DNA from: an uncultured Oscillibacter sp.
GTDB lineage: Bacteria; Bacillota; Clostridia; Oscillospirales; Oscillospiraceae
Length of the DNA: 64,000 nucleotides
NCBI GenBank assembly: GCA_947365245.1
Contig: CANAWG010000003.1
Span: 124,001-188,000, forward strand
Reading direction: 5' to 3'
The first letter of the stretch is position 1; each line of letters starts with the position of its first letter. This document shows, piece after piece, positions 56,379-64,000 of this stretch. The notes beneath the pieces are model-generated. The model ran no database searches, was not told the DNA's origin, and saw only the letters and a program-made list of their open reading frames with translations. Made by a program: the position numbers and the translations under genes.

Positions 56379-57338
56379 ATGATTTCTCACGGCAAGGACA
56401 TCAAGGTATTCTCCGGCAACTCCAATCCGAGGCTGGCCAGCGAGATCTGCAAACTGATGGGCACCAAACTGGGTGAGTCCGAGGTGGGGACGTTCTCCGA
56501 CGGCGAGATCTTCGCCTCCATGTACGAGACGGTCCGCGGCAGCGACGTGTTTGTGGTCCAGTCCACCTGTGCGCCGGTGAACAACAACCTGATGGAGCTC
56601 CTGATCCTCATCGACGCGCTCAAGCGCGCCTCCGCCGGGCGCATCACGGCGGTGATCCCCTACTTCGGCTACGCCCGGCAGGACCGCAAGGCCAAGGCCC
56701 GTGACCCCATCACCGCCAAGCTGGTGGCCAACATGATCGTGGCCGCCGGCGCCGACCGGGTGCTGACCATGGACCTCCACGCCGCCCAGATCCAGGGCTT
56801 CTTTGACATCCCCGTGGACAACCTGGCGGGCAAGCCCATCTTTGTGGACTACTACGCCAAGAAATTCGGCTCTGACTGCGAGAACATGGTGGTGGTCTCC
56901 CCGGACGTGGGCTCCGTGTCCCGGGCCCGGGCCTTTGCCCAGAACCTGCACATGAACCTGGCCATCGTGGACAAGCGCCGCCAGAAGGCCAACCAGTGCG
57001 AGGTCATGAACGTCATCGGCGACGTGCAGGGCAAGGACTGCATCCTCTTTGACGACATGGTGGACACCGCCGGCTCCCTCTGCAACGCCGCCCAGGCGCT
57101 GGTGGAGGTGGGCGGCGCCAAGAGCGTCCACGCCTGCGCCTCCCACGGTGTGCTGTCCGGTCCGGCCATCGAGCGGATCAACGGCAGCGCCATCAAGGAG
57201 CTGACGCTGCTGGACACCGTCCCCTCCATCGACCCCTCCCTCAGCGACAAGATCAAGTATCTGACAGTGGCCCCCATGTTCTCTGAGGCCATCGAGCGCA
57301 TCTACCAGGAGGTTTCCATCTCCAAGCTGTTCCGGTAA
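56379..57338 (+). CDS. prs: Ribose-phosphate pyrophosphokinase
   Basis: 319-residue enzyme that makes PRPP from ribose 5-phosphate and ATP for nucleotide, histidine and tryptophan synthesis. ATP-contact block YFGYARQDRKAKARDPITAK, metal-binding TMDLHAAQIQGFFDIPVDN, and the PRPP loop LFDDMVDTAGSLCNAA are all normal (each given in part). ATG 56379 is the first codon of MISHGKDIKVFSGN; GAGGG lies upstream. It follows glmU by 59 bases, an order widely kept in Gram-positive genomes (glmU-prs), with pth and mfd further on as here. Confidence 0.96.
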   Translation: MISHGKDIKVFSGNSNPRLASEICKLMGTKLGESEVGTFSDGEIFASMYETVRGSDVFVVQSTCAPVNNNLMELLILIDALKRASAGRITAVIPYFGYARQDRKAKARDPITAKLVANMIVAAGADRVLTMDLHAAQIQGFFDIPVDNLAGKPIFVDYYAKKFGSDCENMVVVSPDVGSVSRARAFAQNLHMNLAIVDKRRQKANQCEVMNVIGDVQGKDCILFDDMVDTAGSLCNAAQALVEVGGAKSVHACASHGVLSGPAIERINGSAIKELTLLDTVPSIDPSLSDKIKYLTVAPMFSEAIERIYQEVSISKLFR

Positions 57339-57747
57339 TCCGGCGGCCTCCTGCGGCATACCATGCTGATAGAGAATCACTGCGCAGGGCGGGAGAGTCG
57401 ACTTTCCCGTCGCGGGCTGTCGAAAAAGACCTGTTGGGCTTTTTCGACAGCCCGCTGAAGTCCCCACTTTCAACCCGCCGTGCGGCTTGAAAGCCTCCCG
57501 CTTCGCGGGACAAACGCCTGCATGGCAGGCGTTTTCGAACATTCGATCCAATACGAGAAGGGCACCGTATCTCCGCGCTAAGAGCCGCCCTGCGGGCGGC
57601 CGCGCTCCGAAACGCATCTGCGGATGCAGCCCTCGGGCTCCCCCCGCATTGCGGAGAGCCTGTTTTTCTGTACGATAGTTTTCGACACGCTGAAGGCGGG
57701 AAAGGTGACTTTCCCGCCTTTGCGGGCGTTCAAAAGGAGCCGATTTT
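57339..57747. repeat. Palindrome-rich gap between prs and pth
   Basis: 409 bases with at least five hairpins: 57413-57454 (16-bp perfect arms, CGGGCTGTCGAAAAAG), about 57495-57510 (TCCCGC, loop TTC), 57512-57534 (AAACGCCTGC, loop ATG, then TTTTC), about 57583-57600 (GCCGCCC, loop TGC) and 57693-57720 (AAGGCGGGAAAG, loop GTGA). The first and third could end transcription from prs. No gene is supported. Confidence 0.75.
57413..57454 (+). terminator. Possible terminator or repeat hairpin after prs
   Basis: 16-bp perfect stem with a ten-base loop ACCTGTTGGG, 75 bases after the prs stop. The T-run is inside the right arm rather than after it, so termination is uncertain. Confidence 0.5.
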
Positions 57748-58338
57748 ATGCTGTTTGGAAACAAGTCCGCCGCCGTGGACTGGCTGATTGCGGGCCTGGG
57801 CAACCCCGGCCAGAAGTATCAGAACACCCGGCACAACATGGGCTTTCTCACGGTAGACCTGCTGGCGGAGCAAAAGGGCGTGAAGCTGAACAAGGTGAAG
57901 TTCAAGTCCGCCTACAATATTTTGAGCTTCGCCGGGTGCAGGTGCCTGGTGATGAAGCCTCAGACCTATATGAACCTCTCCGGCGAGGCGGTGGGGGAGG
58001 CGGCGCGGTTCTACAAGATCCCGGCGGACCATGTGCTGGTGATCTACGACGACGTGTCGCTGCCCGTGGGCAAGCTGCGGGTGCGGCCCAGCGGATCCGC
58101 CGGGGGACACAACGGGATCAAGAGCGTCATCGCCCACCTGGGGACCCAGGACTTTCCCCGGATTAAGATCGGCACCGGGGCCCCCGCCGGCGGCGGGGAG
58201 GAGATGGTGGACTGGGTCATCGGCGTGCCCTCCCAGGCGGAGCGGAAGGTGCTCTACGAGAGCTTTGAGCGGGCCGTTCTGGCGGCGGAGTGTGTGATTG
58301 AACACGGCTGCCAGCGGGCTATGAACGACTTCAACTGA
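57748..58338 (+). CDS. pth: Peptidyl-tRNA hydrolase
   Basis: 196-residue enzyme that frees tRNA from prematurely released peptidyl-tRNA. It has LIAGLGNPGQKYQNTRHNMGF with the catalytic H29, then PQTYMNLSGEAV and IYDDVSLPVGKLRVRPSGSAGGHNGIKS (in part), all as in the family. ATG 57748 has AAAGGAG upstream. mfd starts 33 bases after the stop. A 12-bp hairpin lies just before the ribosome site. Confidence 0.96.
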   Translation: MLFGNKSAAVDWLIAGLGNPGQKYQNTRHNMGFLTVDLLAEQKGVKLNKVKFKSAYNILSFAGCRCLVMKPQTYMNLSGEAVGEAARFYKIPADHVLVIYDDVSLPVGKLRVRPSGSAGGHNGIKSVIAHLGTQDFPRIKIGTGAPAGGGEEMVDWVIGVPSQAERKVLYESFERAVLAAECVIEHGCQRAMNDFN

Positions 58339-58371
58339 CGGTCCGGGAACGTTTGAGATAGGGAAGCGGGC

Positions 58372-61300
58372 ATGGAACAGTTTTTGAGACAATTGCAGAC
58401 CCTCCCGGAGGTGGCGGAGCTGATCCGACGGGTGGAGGAGGGGGGCTGCCCCGCGGCGGTCACCGGCCTCCAGTCCATGCAGCGAGCCTGCGTGGGCGCG
58501 GCGGTGGCCCAGGGCGCCGGCCGGCCGGCGGTGTTCCTCTGCGGCGACGAGCGGGAGGCCCGGACCCTGGCGGGGGACCTGCGCACCGCCGTCGGCGTGG
58601 AGCCGGTGCTGCTGCTGAGCCGGGAGTGGAGCCTGCGGCCCGGGGCGGTGAGCTCCCGGGAGTGGGAGCGGAGCCGCCTGGCGGCGCTGTACGCCCTGGC
58701 CCGTGGCCGGGCGCCCCTGACCGTGGCCACCGCCGACGCACTGCTGGCCAGGACTCTGCCGCCGGAGCTTTTGACCAGTCTGACCGTCAAGCTGCGCCTG
58801 GGGGCGCGGGTGGATCCGGGGGAGCTGACGGAGCGGCTGCTGTCCGCCGGGTACGCCCGCTGCGGCCAGGTGGAGGGCGTGGGCCAGTTCGCCCTGCGGG
58901 GCGGTATCCTGGACGTGTTCTCCCCCCTGATGGACCAGCCGGTGCGGTGCGAGTTCTTCGACGACGAGATCGACTCCATGGGCCAGTTCGATCCCGCCAC
59001 CCAGCGCCGGACGAAAAACGTGAAAGAGGCGCTGCTGCTGCCCGCCGCCGAGGTGCTGCCCCACTGTGCAGAGGGGGGCCTTGCGGGGCTGGGAGAGTCT
59101 CTGTGCGCCCTTTCGGAAAGATTGGTGAAAAAGCCCCGGACGGAGCAGGCCGCTCAGCGCCTCCGGGAGGACGGGGAGCGGCTGCGCGGCGGCGCGGACC
59201 CCGGCGGTATGGACCGGTATCTGGCGGCCATTTACCCGGAGGTGACGGCGGGGGTCCACTACCTGCCCCGGGACGGCGTGGTGTTCCTCTGTGAGAGCGG
59301 CCGGGTGGACGAGCGGATCAAGGGCGCCTTGCTCCAGACCCAGCAGGACGTGGAGACGCTGCTGGAGGCGGGGGTCATGGCGGGGGAGTACGCCCGGCTG
59401 ACCCTCTCCGCCGAGGAGCTGTACGCCGCCCTGGAGGACTTCCCGGTGGTGATGGCGAACGCCCTGCCCACCTCCCGCTATCCCCTGCGGCCCAAGGGGC
59501 TTTTGAGCATGAACGTCCGGCAGCTCAGCGCCTACGGCGGAAGCCTGGAGGCCGCCGTCAGCGACCTGGCCCACTACCGGGAAAACGGCAGCGCGGTGCT
59601 GGTGCTCTGCGCCGGGGAGAGCCGGGCGAAAAATCTCCAGCGCCTGCTGGAGGAGCGGGACATTCCCGCCGTGCTGGACCTGAAAAACGCCGCCATGCCC
59701 CGGGCCGGGGAGGTGCGCATCGGCACCGGCGCGCTGTCCGCCGGCGGCGAGTGGCCCCAGCTGCGCCTGGCGGTGCTGACGGAGGGCCAGCTCACCGCCC
59801 CTGTCCAGCGGCGGATGAAAGTGAAGACCGCCTCCAACCGCCAGAAGCTCCAGTCCTACACGGACCTGACCCCCGGGGACCTGGTGGTCCACGTCCACCA
59901 CGGCGTGGGTCGATTCGCCGGCATCCAGCGGATGCCCGTGGACGGCGTGGAGAAGGACTACATCAAGATCGACTACGCCGGGGGAGACTGCCTGTACGTG
60001 CCGGCCACCCAGCTGGACATGGTGTCCAAGTACATCGGCGGCGGCGAGGACCAGGGAGCGGCCCGGCTGAACAAGCTGGGGGGCACCGAGTGGGCCCGGC
60101 AGAAGACCAAGGCGAAAAAGGCGGTAAAGGATCTGGCCAAGGGCCTCACCAAGCTCTACGCCGAGCGCCAGCGCCGCCCGGGCTTCGCGTTCTCCCCGGA
60201 CTCCGTGTGGCAGCGGGAGTTTGAGGAGGCGTTCCCCTACGCCGAGACCGACGACCAGCTGCGGGCCGTGGAGGAGATCAAAAGGGACATGGAGCGGCCC
60301 CGGCCCATGGACCGGCTCCTCTGCGGTGACGTGGGCTACGGCAAGACGGAGGTGGCCCTGCGGGCGGTGATGAAGTGCGTCCTGGACGGCAAACAGGCCG
60401 CCATTCTGGTGCCCACCACCGTGCTGGCCCAGCAGCACTACGCCACCGCCCTGAGCCGGTTCAAGGACTTCCCGGTGACCATCGAGGTCCTCTCCCGCTT
60501 TACCCCCCCGGGGGAGGCCAGGCGGATTCTCCGGGAGGTGCAGACCGGGGGAGTGGACCTTTTGATCGGCACCCACAAGCTGCTGCAAAAGGGCATGGCT
60601 TTCAAGGACTTGGGGCTCCTCATCATCGATGAGGAGCAGCGCTTCGGCGTCACCCACAAGGAGCGTCTCAAGGAGCTCAGCCGCCAGGTGGACGTGCTGA
60701 CCCTCTCCGCAACGCCCATCCCCCGGACGCTGAACATGGCCCTCTCGGGCTTGCGGGACATGTCCTCCATCGAGGAGCCCCCGGCGGACCGCCAGCCGGT
60801 GCAGACCTACGTCATCGAGCACGACTGGGCCATTCTGGAGGACGCCATGCGCCGGGAGCTGAGCCGGGGCGGCCAGATTTACTACCTCCACAACCGGGTG
60901 GAGAGCATCGACCTCACCGCCTCCCGCATCCAGAAGATGCTGGGGGAGGAGGTTCGGGTGGTGACGGGCCACGGCCGCATGGGGGAGCAGGAGCTCTCCG
61001 CCGTCATGCAGGCCATGGTGGACGGGGAGGCGGACGTGCTGGTGTGCACCACCATCATCGAGACCGGCATCGACATCCCCAACGTCAACACCCTCATCAT
61101 CGAGGACGCGGACAGGATGGGCCTTGCCCAGCTCCACCAGATCCGGGGGCGCATCGGCCGCAGTTCCCGCCGGGCCTACGCCTATATGACTTTCCGCAGG
61201 GGCAAGGTGCTCCAGGAGGTGGCCGCCAAGCGCCTGGCCGCCATTCGGGAGTACGTGGAGTTCGGCTCCGGCTTCAAGATCGCCATGCGGGACCTGGAGA

Positions 61301-61899
61301 TCCGGGGTGCCGGCAACCTGCTGGGCCCGGAGCAGTCCGGCTACCTCATGAGCGTGGGCTATGACCTGTACCTGAAGCTTTTGGAGGAGGCCGTGCTGGA
61401 GGAGCGGGGCGAGGAGCGGAAGATCGAGACGGAGTGCTCCGCCGACCTGACGGTGAACGCCAACATCCCGGAGGGGTACGTCCCCTCCCCGGAGCAGCGG
61501 ATGGACCTCTACCGCCGCATCGCCGCCATCCGGACCAACGACGACGCCTCCGACCTCTTGGACGAGCTGCTGGACCGCTACGGAGAGGCCCCCAAGTCCG
61601 TGCTGGCCCTGCTGGACGTGGCGCTGCTGCGCGCGGCGGCGGCCAGGGCCGGGGTGTCGGACATCTCCCAGAAAGGGGACGCCTTGCGCTTCCAGCTGGA
61701 GGTGTTCCGGCCCGAGGCCCTGGCGGCGGTGTGCAGCCTGGCCAAGTACCGCCGCCGTCTGGTGCTGGCGGCGGGGGAGACCCCGGCGCTGACGTTGAAG
61801 CTCAGCCCCGGAGAGGACGTGCTGGAGTCCGCCGTGGCCCTGACGGAGGACCTGCGCCTGGCCGCCGAGGAGGCGGAGAAAAAGGGAAGCTCTGATTAA
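58372..61899 (+). CDS. mfd: Transcription-repair coupling factor
   Basis: 1175-residue ATPase that removes stalled RNA polymerase at DNA lesions and recruits UvrA. Order of parts: UvrB-like N-terminal domains (about 1-330), a polymerase-interacting CarD-like domain near 500-570 (GDLVVHVHHGVGRFAGIQRM, in part), then helicase motor with GDVGYGKTEVA, IIDEEQRFGV, TLSATPIPRTLN and TTIIETGIDIPN (about 640-950), and a C-terminal TRCF domain. The last codons, GSSD and stop, fall inside the 158-bp hairpin element that starts at 61885, so the natural C-terminus was probably altered by that element. Confidence 0.96.
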   Translation: MEQFLRQLQTLPEVAELIRRVEEGGCPAAVTGLQSMQRACVGAAVAQGAGRPAVFLCGDEREARTLAGDLRTAVGVEPVLLLSREWSLRPGAVSSREWERSRLAALYALARGRAPLTVATADALLARTLPPELLTSLTVKLRLGARVDPGELTERLLSAGYARCGQVEGVGQFALRGGILDVFSPLMDQPVRCEFFDDEIDSMGQFDPATQRRTKNVKEALLLPAAEVLPHCAEGGLAGLGESLCALSERLVKKPRTEQAAQRLREDGERLRGGADPGGMDRYLAAIYPEVTAGVHYLPRDGVVFLCESGRVDERIKGALLQTQQDVETLLEAGVMAGEYARLTLSAEELYAALEDFPVVMANALPTSRYPLRPKGLLSMNVRQLSAYGGSLEAAVSDLAHYRENGSAVLVLCAGESRAKNLQRLLEERDIPAVLDLKNAAMPRAGEVRIGTGALSAGGEWPQLRLAVLTEGQLTAPVQRRMKVKTASNRQKLQSYTDLTPGDLVVHVHHGVGRFAGIQRMPVDGVEKDYIKIDYAGGDCLYVPATQLDMVSKYIGGGEDQGAARLNKLGGTEWARQKTKAKKAVKDLAKGLTKLYAERQRRPGFAFSPDSVWQREFEEAFPYAETDDQLRAVEEIKRDMERPRPMDRLLCGDVGYGKTEVALRAVMKCVLDGKQAAILVPTTVLAQQHYATALSRFKDFPVTIEVLSRFTPPGEARRILREVQTGGVDLLIGTHKLLQKGMAFKDLGLLIIDEEQRFGVTHKERLKELSRQVDVLTLSATPIPRTLNMALSGLRDMSSIEEPPADRQPVQTYVIEHDWAILEDAMRRELSRGGQIYYLHNRVESIDLTASRIQKMLGEEVRVVTGHGRMGEQELSAVMQAMVDGEADVLVCTTIIETGIDIPNVNTLIIEDADRMGLAQLHQIRGRIGRSSRRAYAYMTFRRGKVLQEVAAKRLAAIREYVEFGSGFKIAMRDLEIRGAGNLLGPEQSGYLMSVGYDLYLKLLEEAVLEERGEERKIETECSADLTVNANIPEGYVPSPEQRMDLYRRIAAIRTNDDASDLLDELLDRYGEAPKSVLALLDVALLRAAAARAGVSDISQKGDALRFQLEVFRPEALAAVCSLAKYRRRLVLAAGETPALTLKLSPGEDVLESAVALTEDLRLAAEEAEKKGSSD

Positions 61900-62042
61900 A
61901 TCAATGTGCGCAGATTTGCGCCAGAAATTTCTCCTGGCAAGGCAAAAAATCGCAGGAATCCTGTCGGATTTCAAGATTTTTTAACGCCGCCAGGAGGAAT
62001 TTATGGCGTCAAGATGCGCGCAGGGATTTATTTAGAGCTTCC
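61885..62042. mobile_element. MITE-like 158-bp inverted-repeat element
   Basis: The left arm (61885 to about 61952) and the reverse complement of the right arm (to 62042) align over about 65 bases with gaps: both begin GGAAGCTCT, share TAAATC, TGCGC, CGCCA, AAATT and CTCCTGGC, and reach AAAAAATC near the centre, which can also pair (GGAATCC with GGATTTC). The whole can fold as one hairpin. It carries no gene, overlaps the mfd stop, and looks like a small non-autonomous element. Confidence 0.75.
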
Positions 62043-62113
62043 TGAATCATGAACGGAGCTCTCCCCGCATAGATTGTCTCATGGACAACCTGTTTGGGAA
62101 GGGAGCGGAGACC

Positions 62114-63127
62114 ATGGCAAGACGTTTGACGGCCCTGGCCCTGCTGCTGTGCCTGACCCTGACCGCCTGCGGCGGCGGGGAGGACAGCCGGGGCCAGGGA
62201 CTTTTTCAGGGCGCCGCCGGCGTGGAGGAAGAGGAGATCCTGCTGACGGTGGACGGCCGGGAGGTGCCGGCGTGGCGGTATCTCTACTGGCTGCGCCGCT
62301 GCTGCGGGCGGCTTTTGAAGCAGTACCGCGCCGCCGGACTGCCTCTGGACTGGAACGCGCCGGTGGAGGGGGGCACCCTGGCGGACTACGCCCGGGACCA
62401 GGCCCTGGCGGACACGGCCCTCTACGCCACGGTGGAAACCTGGGCGGAGGAGTACGGCTGCGCCCTGGACGAGGCGGATCTGGCGGCCATGGAGGCCGAC
62501 TGGGCGGAACGGACCGCGGAGTACGGCGGGGAGGAGGCGTACCTCCGGTACCTGGCGGACATGGGACTGGACCGGCAGCGGGTGGAGACGCTCAACGGCG
62601 TGGGGCGGCTGTACGCCAAGCTGTATGGGCTCTATCTGGAGGAGGGCGGCCCCCTGGCCCCGGCGCCGGAGGCGCTGGAGGCCTTTGCCGTGGAGCAGGG
62701 GCGGATCACGGTGGACCGCCTCCTCTTCGCCGCCGGGGAGGACCGGGAGAGCGCCCGGCAGCGGGCGGCGGAGGCCTTTGCCCGGCTGAACACGGCGGAG
62801 GACCGGCAGTCGGAGTTCACCGCCCTGGCGGCGGCGGGAGACGACCGGTTGGGCCCGCGCACATTCACCCTGGGGGACGGGACGCTGGATAAAGAGCTGG
62901 AGGCGGCGGTCCGGGACCTGGAGCCGGGGCAGTGCTCCGGCATCCTGGAGACAGAGGAGGGGTTTTCCATCCTCCTGCGGCAGGAGACGGACCTCACCGG
63001 ATTGGAGGAGACCTACTTCGACCACCTGCTCCAGGCGGCCGCGGAGGGGGCGGAGGTGCGTCTGACGGAGACCTACCGGGCCCTGGACGTCCCCGCCTTT
63101 GCCGCCCGCCTGGCGGAGGAGGACTGA
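62114..63127 (+). CDS. Lipoprotein, PrsA/SurA-like foldase candidate
   Basis: 337 residues with a lipoprotein signal, lipobox LTAC and the modified cysteine at 19. The mature protein has a SurA_N-like helical part (about 45-200: ILLTVDGREVPAWRYLYWL, a long acidic helical stretch) and a segment about 205-300 that follows the parvulin pattern, with ITVDRLLFAAGEDRESARQRAAEAF (in part), LGPRTFTLGDG, LEPGQCSGILETEEGFSILL. It probably helps fold exported proteins at the membrane surface. ATG 62114 is preferred because the signal starts there; an upstream in-frame ATG (62081) would add a charged leader. This neighbour of mfd is common in clostridia. Confidence 0.75.
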   Translation: MARRLTALALLLCLTLTACGGGEDSRGQGLFQGAAGVEEEEILLTVDGREVPAWRYLYWLRRCCGRLLKQYRAAGLPLDWNAPVEGGTLADYARDQALADTALYATVETWAEEYGCALDEADLAAMEADWAERTAEYGGEEAYLRYLADMGLDRQRVETLNGVGRLYAKLYGLYLEEGGPLAPAPEALEAFAVEQGRITVDRLLFAAGEDRESARQRAAEAFARLNTAEDRQSEFTALAAAGDDRLGPRTFTLGDGTLDKELEAAVRDLEPGQCSGILETEEGFSILLRQETDLTGLEETYFDHLLQAAAEGAEVRLTETYRALDVPAFAARLAEED

Positions 63128-63183
63128 GCACCTGTGCCCCGCCTGGGAACGCGGGCGCGGAGACGGTTCGTCGCCTGAAGAGG

Positions 63184-63218
63184 TCCGGCTTTTTCGTCAA
63201 CTTGACGAAAAAGCCGGA
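63184..63218 (+). repeat. Hairpin after the PrsA-like gene
   Basis: 17-bp arms TCCGGCTTTTTCGTCAA and TTGACGAAAAAGCCGGA around a single base; in practice the inner pairs open to form a loop. The stem has T and A runs in its arms but no T-tail. It may act as a terminator for the gene ending at 63127. Confidence 0.6.
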
Positions 63219-63223
63219 GGTAA

Positions 63224-63241
63224 TTGTCAAATATTTAACGA
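63224..63241 (+). promoter_or_regulatory. Rex-like operator 1
   Basis: TTGTCAAATATTTAACGA matches the clostridial Rex pattern TTGTTAANNNNTTAACAA at 12 of 14 fixed positions. It lies 25 bases before the -35 of the thiolase promoter. Confidence 0.6.
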
Positions 63242-63266
63242 AAAGAGGGAATTGCACAGATTCCCA

Positions 63267-63295
63267 TTGACGAAGTGGGAAATACCCTCTATAAT
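63267..63295 (+). promoter_or_regulatory. Thiolase promoter
   Basis: TTGACG (63267-63272) and a perfect TATAAT (63290-63295), 17 bases apart, about 120 bases before ATG 63418. Confidence 0.88.
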
Positions 63296-63324
63296 AAAAC
63301 TCACGGGGTACGGAGGGACGATAA

Positions 63325-63342
63325 TTGTCAAAAAATTAACAT
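63325..63342 (+). promoter_or_regulatory. Rex-like operator 2
   Basis: TTGTCAAAAAATTAACAT matches TTGTTAANNNNTTAACAA at 12 of 14 fixed positions and lies about 30 bases after the -10, where a bound repressor would block elongation. With operator 1, centred 101 bases away, it flanks the promoter. Confidence 0.65.
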
Positions 63343-63417
63343 CTCTCCCCCGAAAATATGTGCTCCATGGCGGTCCGAGGCCGCCGATAGAAAATTTTTA
63401 TAAAACGGAGGAACATC

Positions 63418-64000
63418 ATGAAAGACCTTTATATCGTCAACTGCTGCAGAACCGCCATCGGCTCTTTCGGCGGCAGCCTGAAGAACACCCCCGCCGCTGA
63501 GCTGGGCGCCATCGTGGTCAAGGAGGCTCTGAACCGCGCCGGCGTGAAGCCCGAGCAGGTGGACGAGCTGATGTTCGGCTGCATCCTGACCGCGGGTCTT
63601 GGGCAGAACGTGGCCCGCCAGGTCTCCATCAAGGCCGGCATCCCCTACTCTGTCCCCGCCTACACCGTGGGCATGGTCTGCGGCTCCGGTATGAAGTCTG
63701 TCATCGAGGGCGCCCGCTCCATCCTGGCCGGCGACGCCGACGTGGTGGTCTGCGGCGGCACCGAGAACATGAGCGCCGCTCCTTTCCTTTCCAACGACGC
63801 CCGCTGGGGCGCCCGCATGGGCGACAAGAAGCTGGTGGACGAGATGATCAAGGACGGTCTGTGGGACGCCTATAACAACTACCACATGGGCACCACCGCC
63901 GAGAACATCAACGACATCTGGGGCATCACCCGCAAGGAGCAGGACGAGTTCGCCGCCGCCTCCCAGCAGAAGGCCGAGAAGGCCCAGGCCGCCGGCCGCT
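63418..64000 (+). CDS. thlA: Acetyl-CoA acetyltransferase (thiolase), 3' end outside the window
   Basis: The first 194 codons of a thiolase that condenses two acetyl-CoA to acetoacetyl-CoA. It has [22 protein letters not shown] (in part), the reactive cysteine in [14 protein letters not shown] (about residue 88), [14 protein letters not shown] and MGTTAENI, as in clostridial ThlA and PhaA/AtoB. GGAGGAA lies seven bases before ATG 63418. The promoter has flanking Rex-like sites, so expression probably follows the NADH/NAD balance, as known for the butyrate pathway of clostridia. The His and second Cys of the active site lie beyond base 64000. Confidence 0.93.
   Translation, partial: MKDLYIVNCCRTAIGSFGGSLKNTPAAELGAIVVKEALNRAGVKPEQVDELMFGCILTAGLGQNVARQVSIKAGIPYSVPAYTVGMVCGSGMKSVIEGARSILAGDADVVVCGGTENMSAAPFLSNDARWGARMGDKKLVDEMIKDGLWDAYNNYHMGTTAENINDIWGITRKEQDEFAAASQQKAEKAQAAGR

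Noticed and set aside
57730..61974. A 1414-codon open frame on the minus strand
   Set aside because: It is antisense to pth and mfd, which have clear family motifs; long antisense frames are expected in GC-rich DNA with strong codon bias, and its protein is low in complexity with no known motif.

Overview
The window is a high-GC chromosome segment from a low-GC-lineage (Firmicutes/Bacillota) relative, most likely a gut anaerobe of the Oscillospiraceae group (Flavonifractor/Oscillibacter/Intestinimonas-like). This is inferred from Gram-positive signals (SAM-I riboswitch, tryptophan T-box, strong AGGAGG ribosome sites, YitT, Rae1-like and TrpB2 genes), from lipoproteins and wall-polymer enzymes without outer-membrane genes, and from a thiolase promoter flanked by Rex-like operators, as in butyrate-forming clostridia. 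No 16S gene is present, so the assignment is an inference.

Bases 1-28250 form a cell-surface polysaccharide locus in three transcription blocks. Block 1 (+, 1-4880) has a cut glycosyltransferase and a dTDP-3-acetamido-3,6-dideoxyhexose pathway (RfbA, RfbB, FdtA-like ketoisomerase, DegT aminotransferase, GNAT acetyltransferase). Block 2 (-, 15739 down to 4922) starts at a good sigma-A promoter and carries a GtrB-like polyprenyl-phosphate glycosyltransferase, a GtrII-like membrane transferase, a Wzx-type flippase, a UDP-GlcNAc 2-epimerase homologue, a YdjC-type deacetylase, a GNAT protein and two acyltransferase-3 proteins, one of them a tandem double-domain fusion. Block 3 (+, 16169-28250) has the initiating phosphoglycosyltransferase, two GT2 enzymes, an ABC exporter (Wzm/Wzt type), a nucleotidyltransferase, two methyltransferases, a GT/TagF-like fusion and a radical SAM protein with a SPASM-like segment at the wrong end. 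Three copies of a double-hairpin DNA module with compensatory stem changes lie in the gaps of blocks 2 and 3.

Bases 28345-45703 are mixed housekeeping: metK behind a SAM-I riboswitch, a rhomboid-like protein, tRNA-Gly(GCC), a lipoprotein, a LUD protein, YitT, and a topoisomerase IV operon (parE, a DUF1266/stalk-domain exported protein, parC). Upstream of it lie a cluster of DnaA-box-like 9-mers and an operon of a Tet(M)-like translational GTPase fused to a Rae1/YacP NYN ribonuclease plus an overlapping signal peptidase II. HAD phosphatase, acyl-ACP thioesterase and metallo-hydrolase genes follow.

Bases 45785-64000 hold trpB2 under a tryptophan T-box, an NfeD/SPFH membrane pair, a small Xre regulator, lower-glycolysis genes (gpmI, tpiA, pgk) with trmL, then a GlmU whose uridyltransferase half is eroded, prs, pth, mfd, a PrsA-like lipoprotein and the start of an acetyl-CoA acetyltransferase gene. 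Several gaps are packed with palindromes, one is a MITE-like 158-bp hairpin that supplies the last codons of mfd, and one contains a duplicated 3' end of pgk.

The strongest candidates for undescribed biology are the GTPase-NYN fusion, the double-hairpin module family, the permuted SPASM-radical SAM protein and the two partial-gene duplications (34 bp around a low-GC methyltransferase; 95 bp at pgk).
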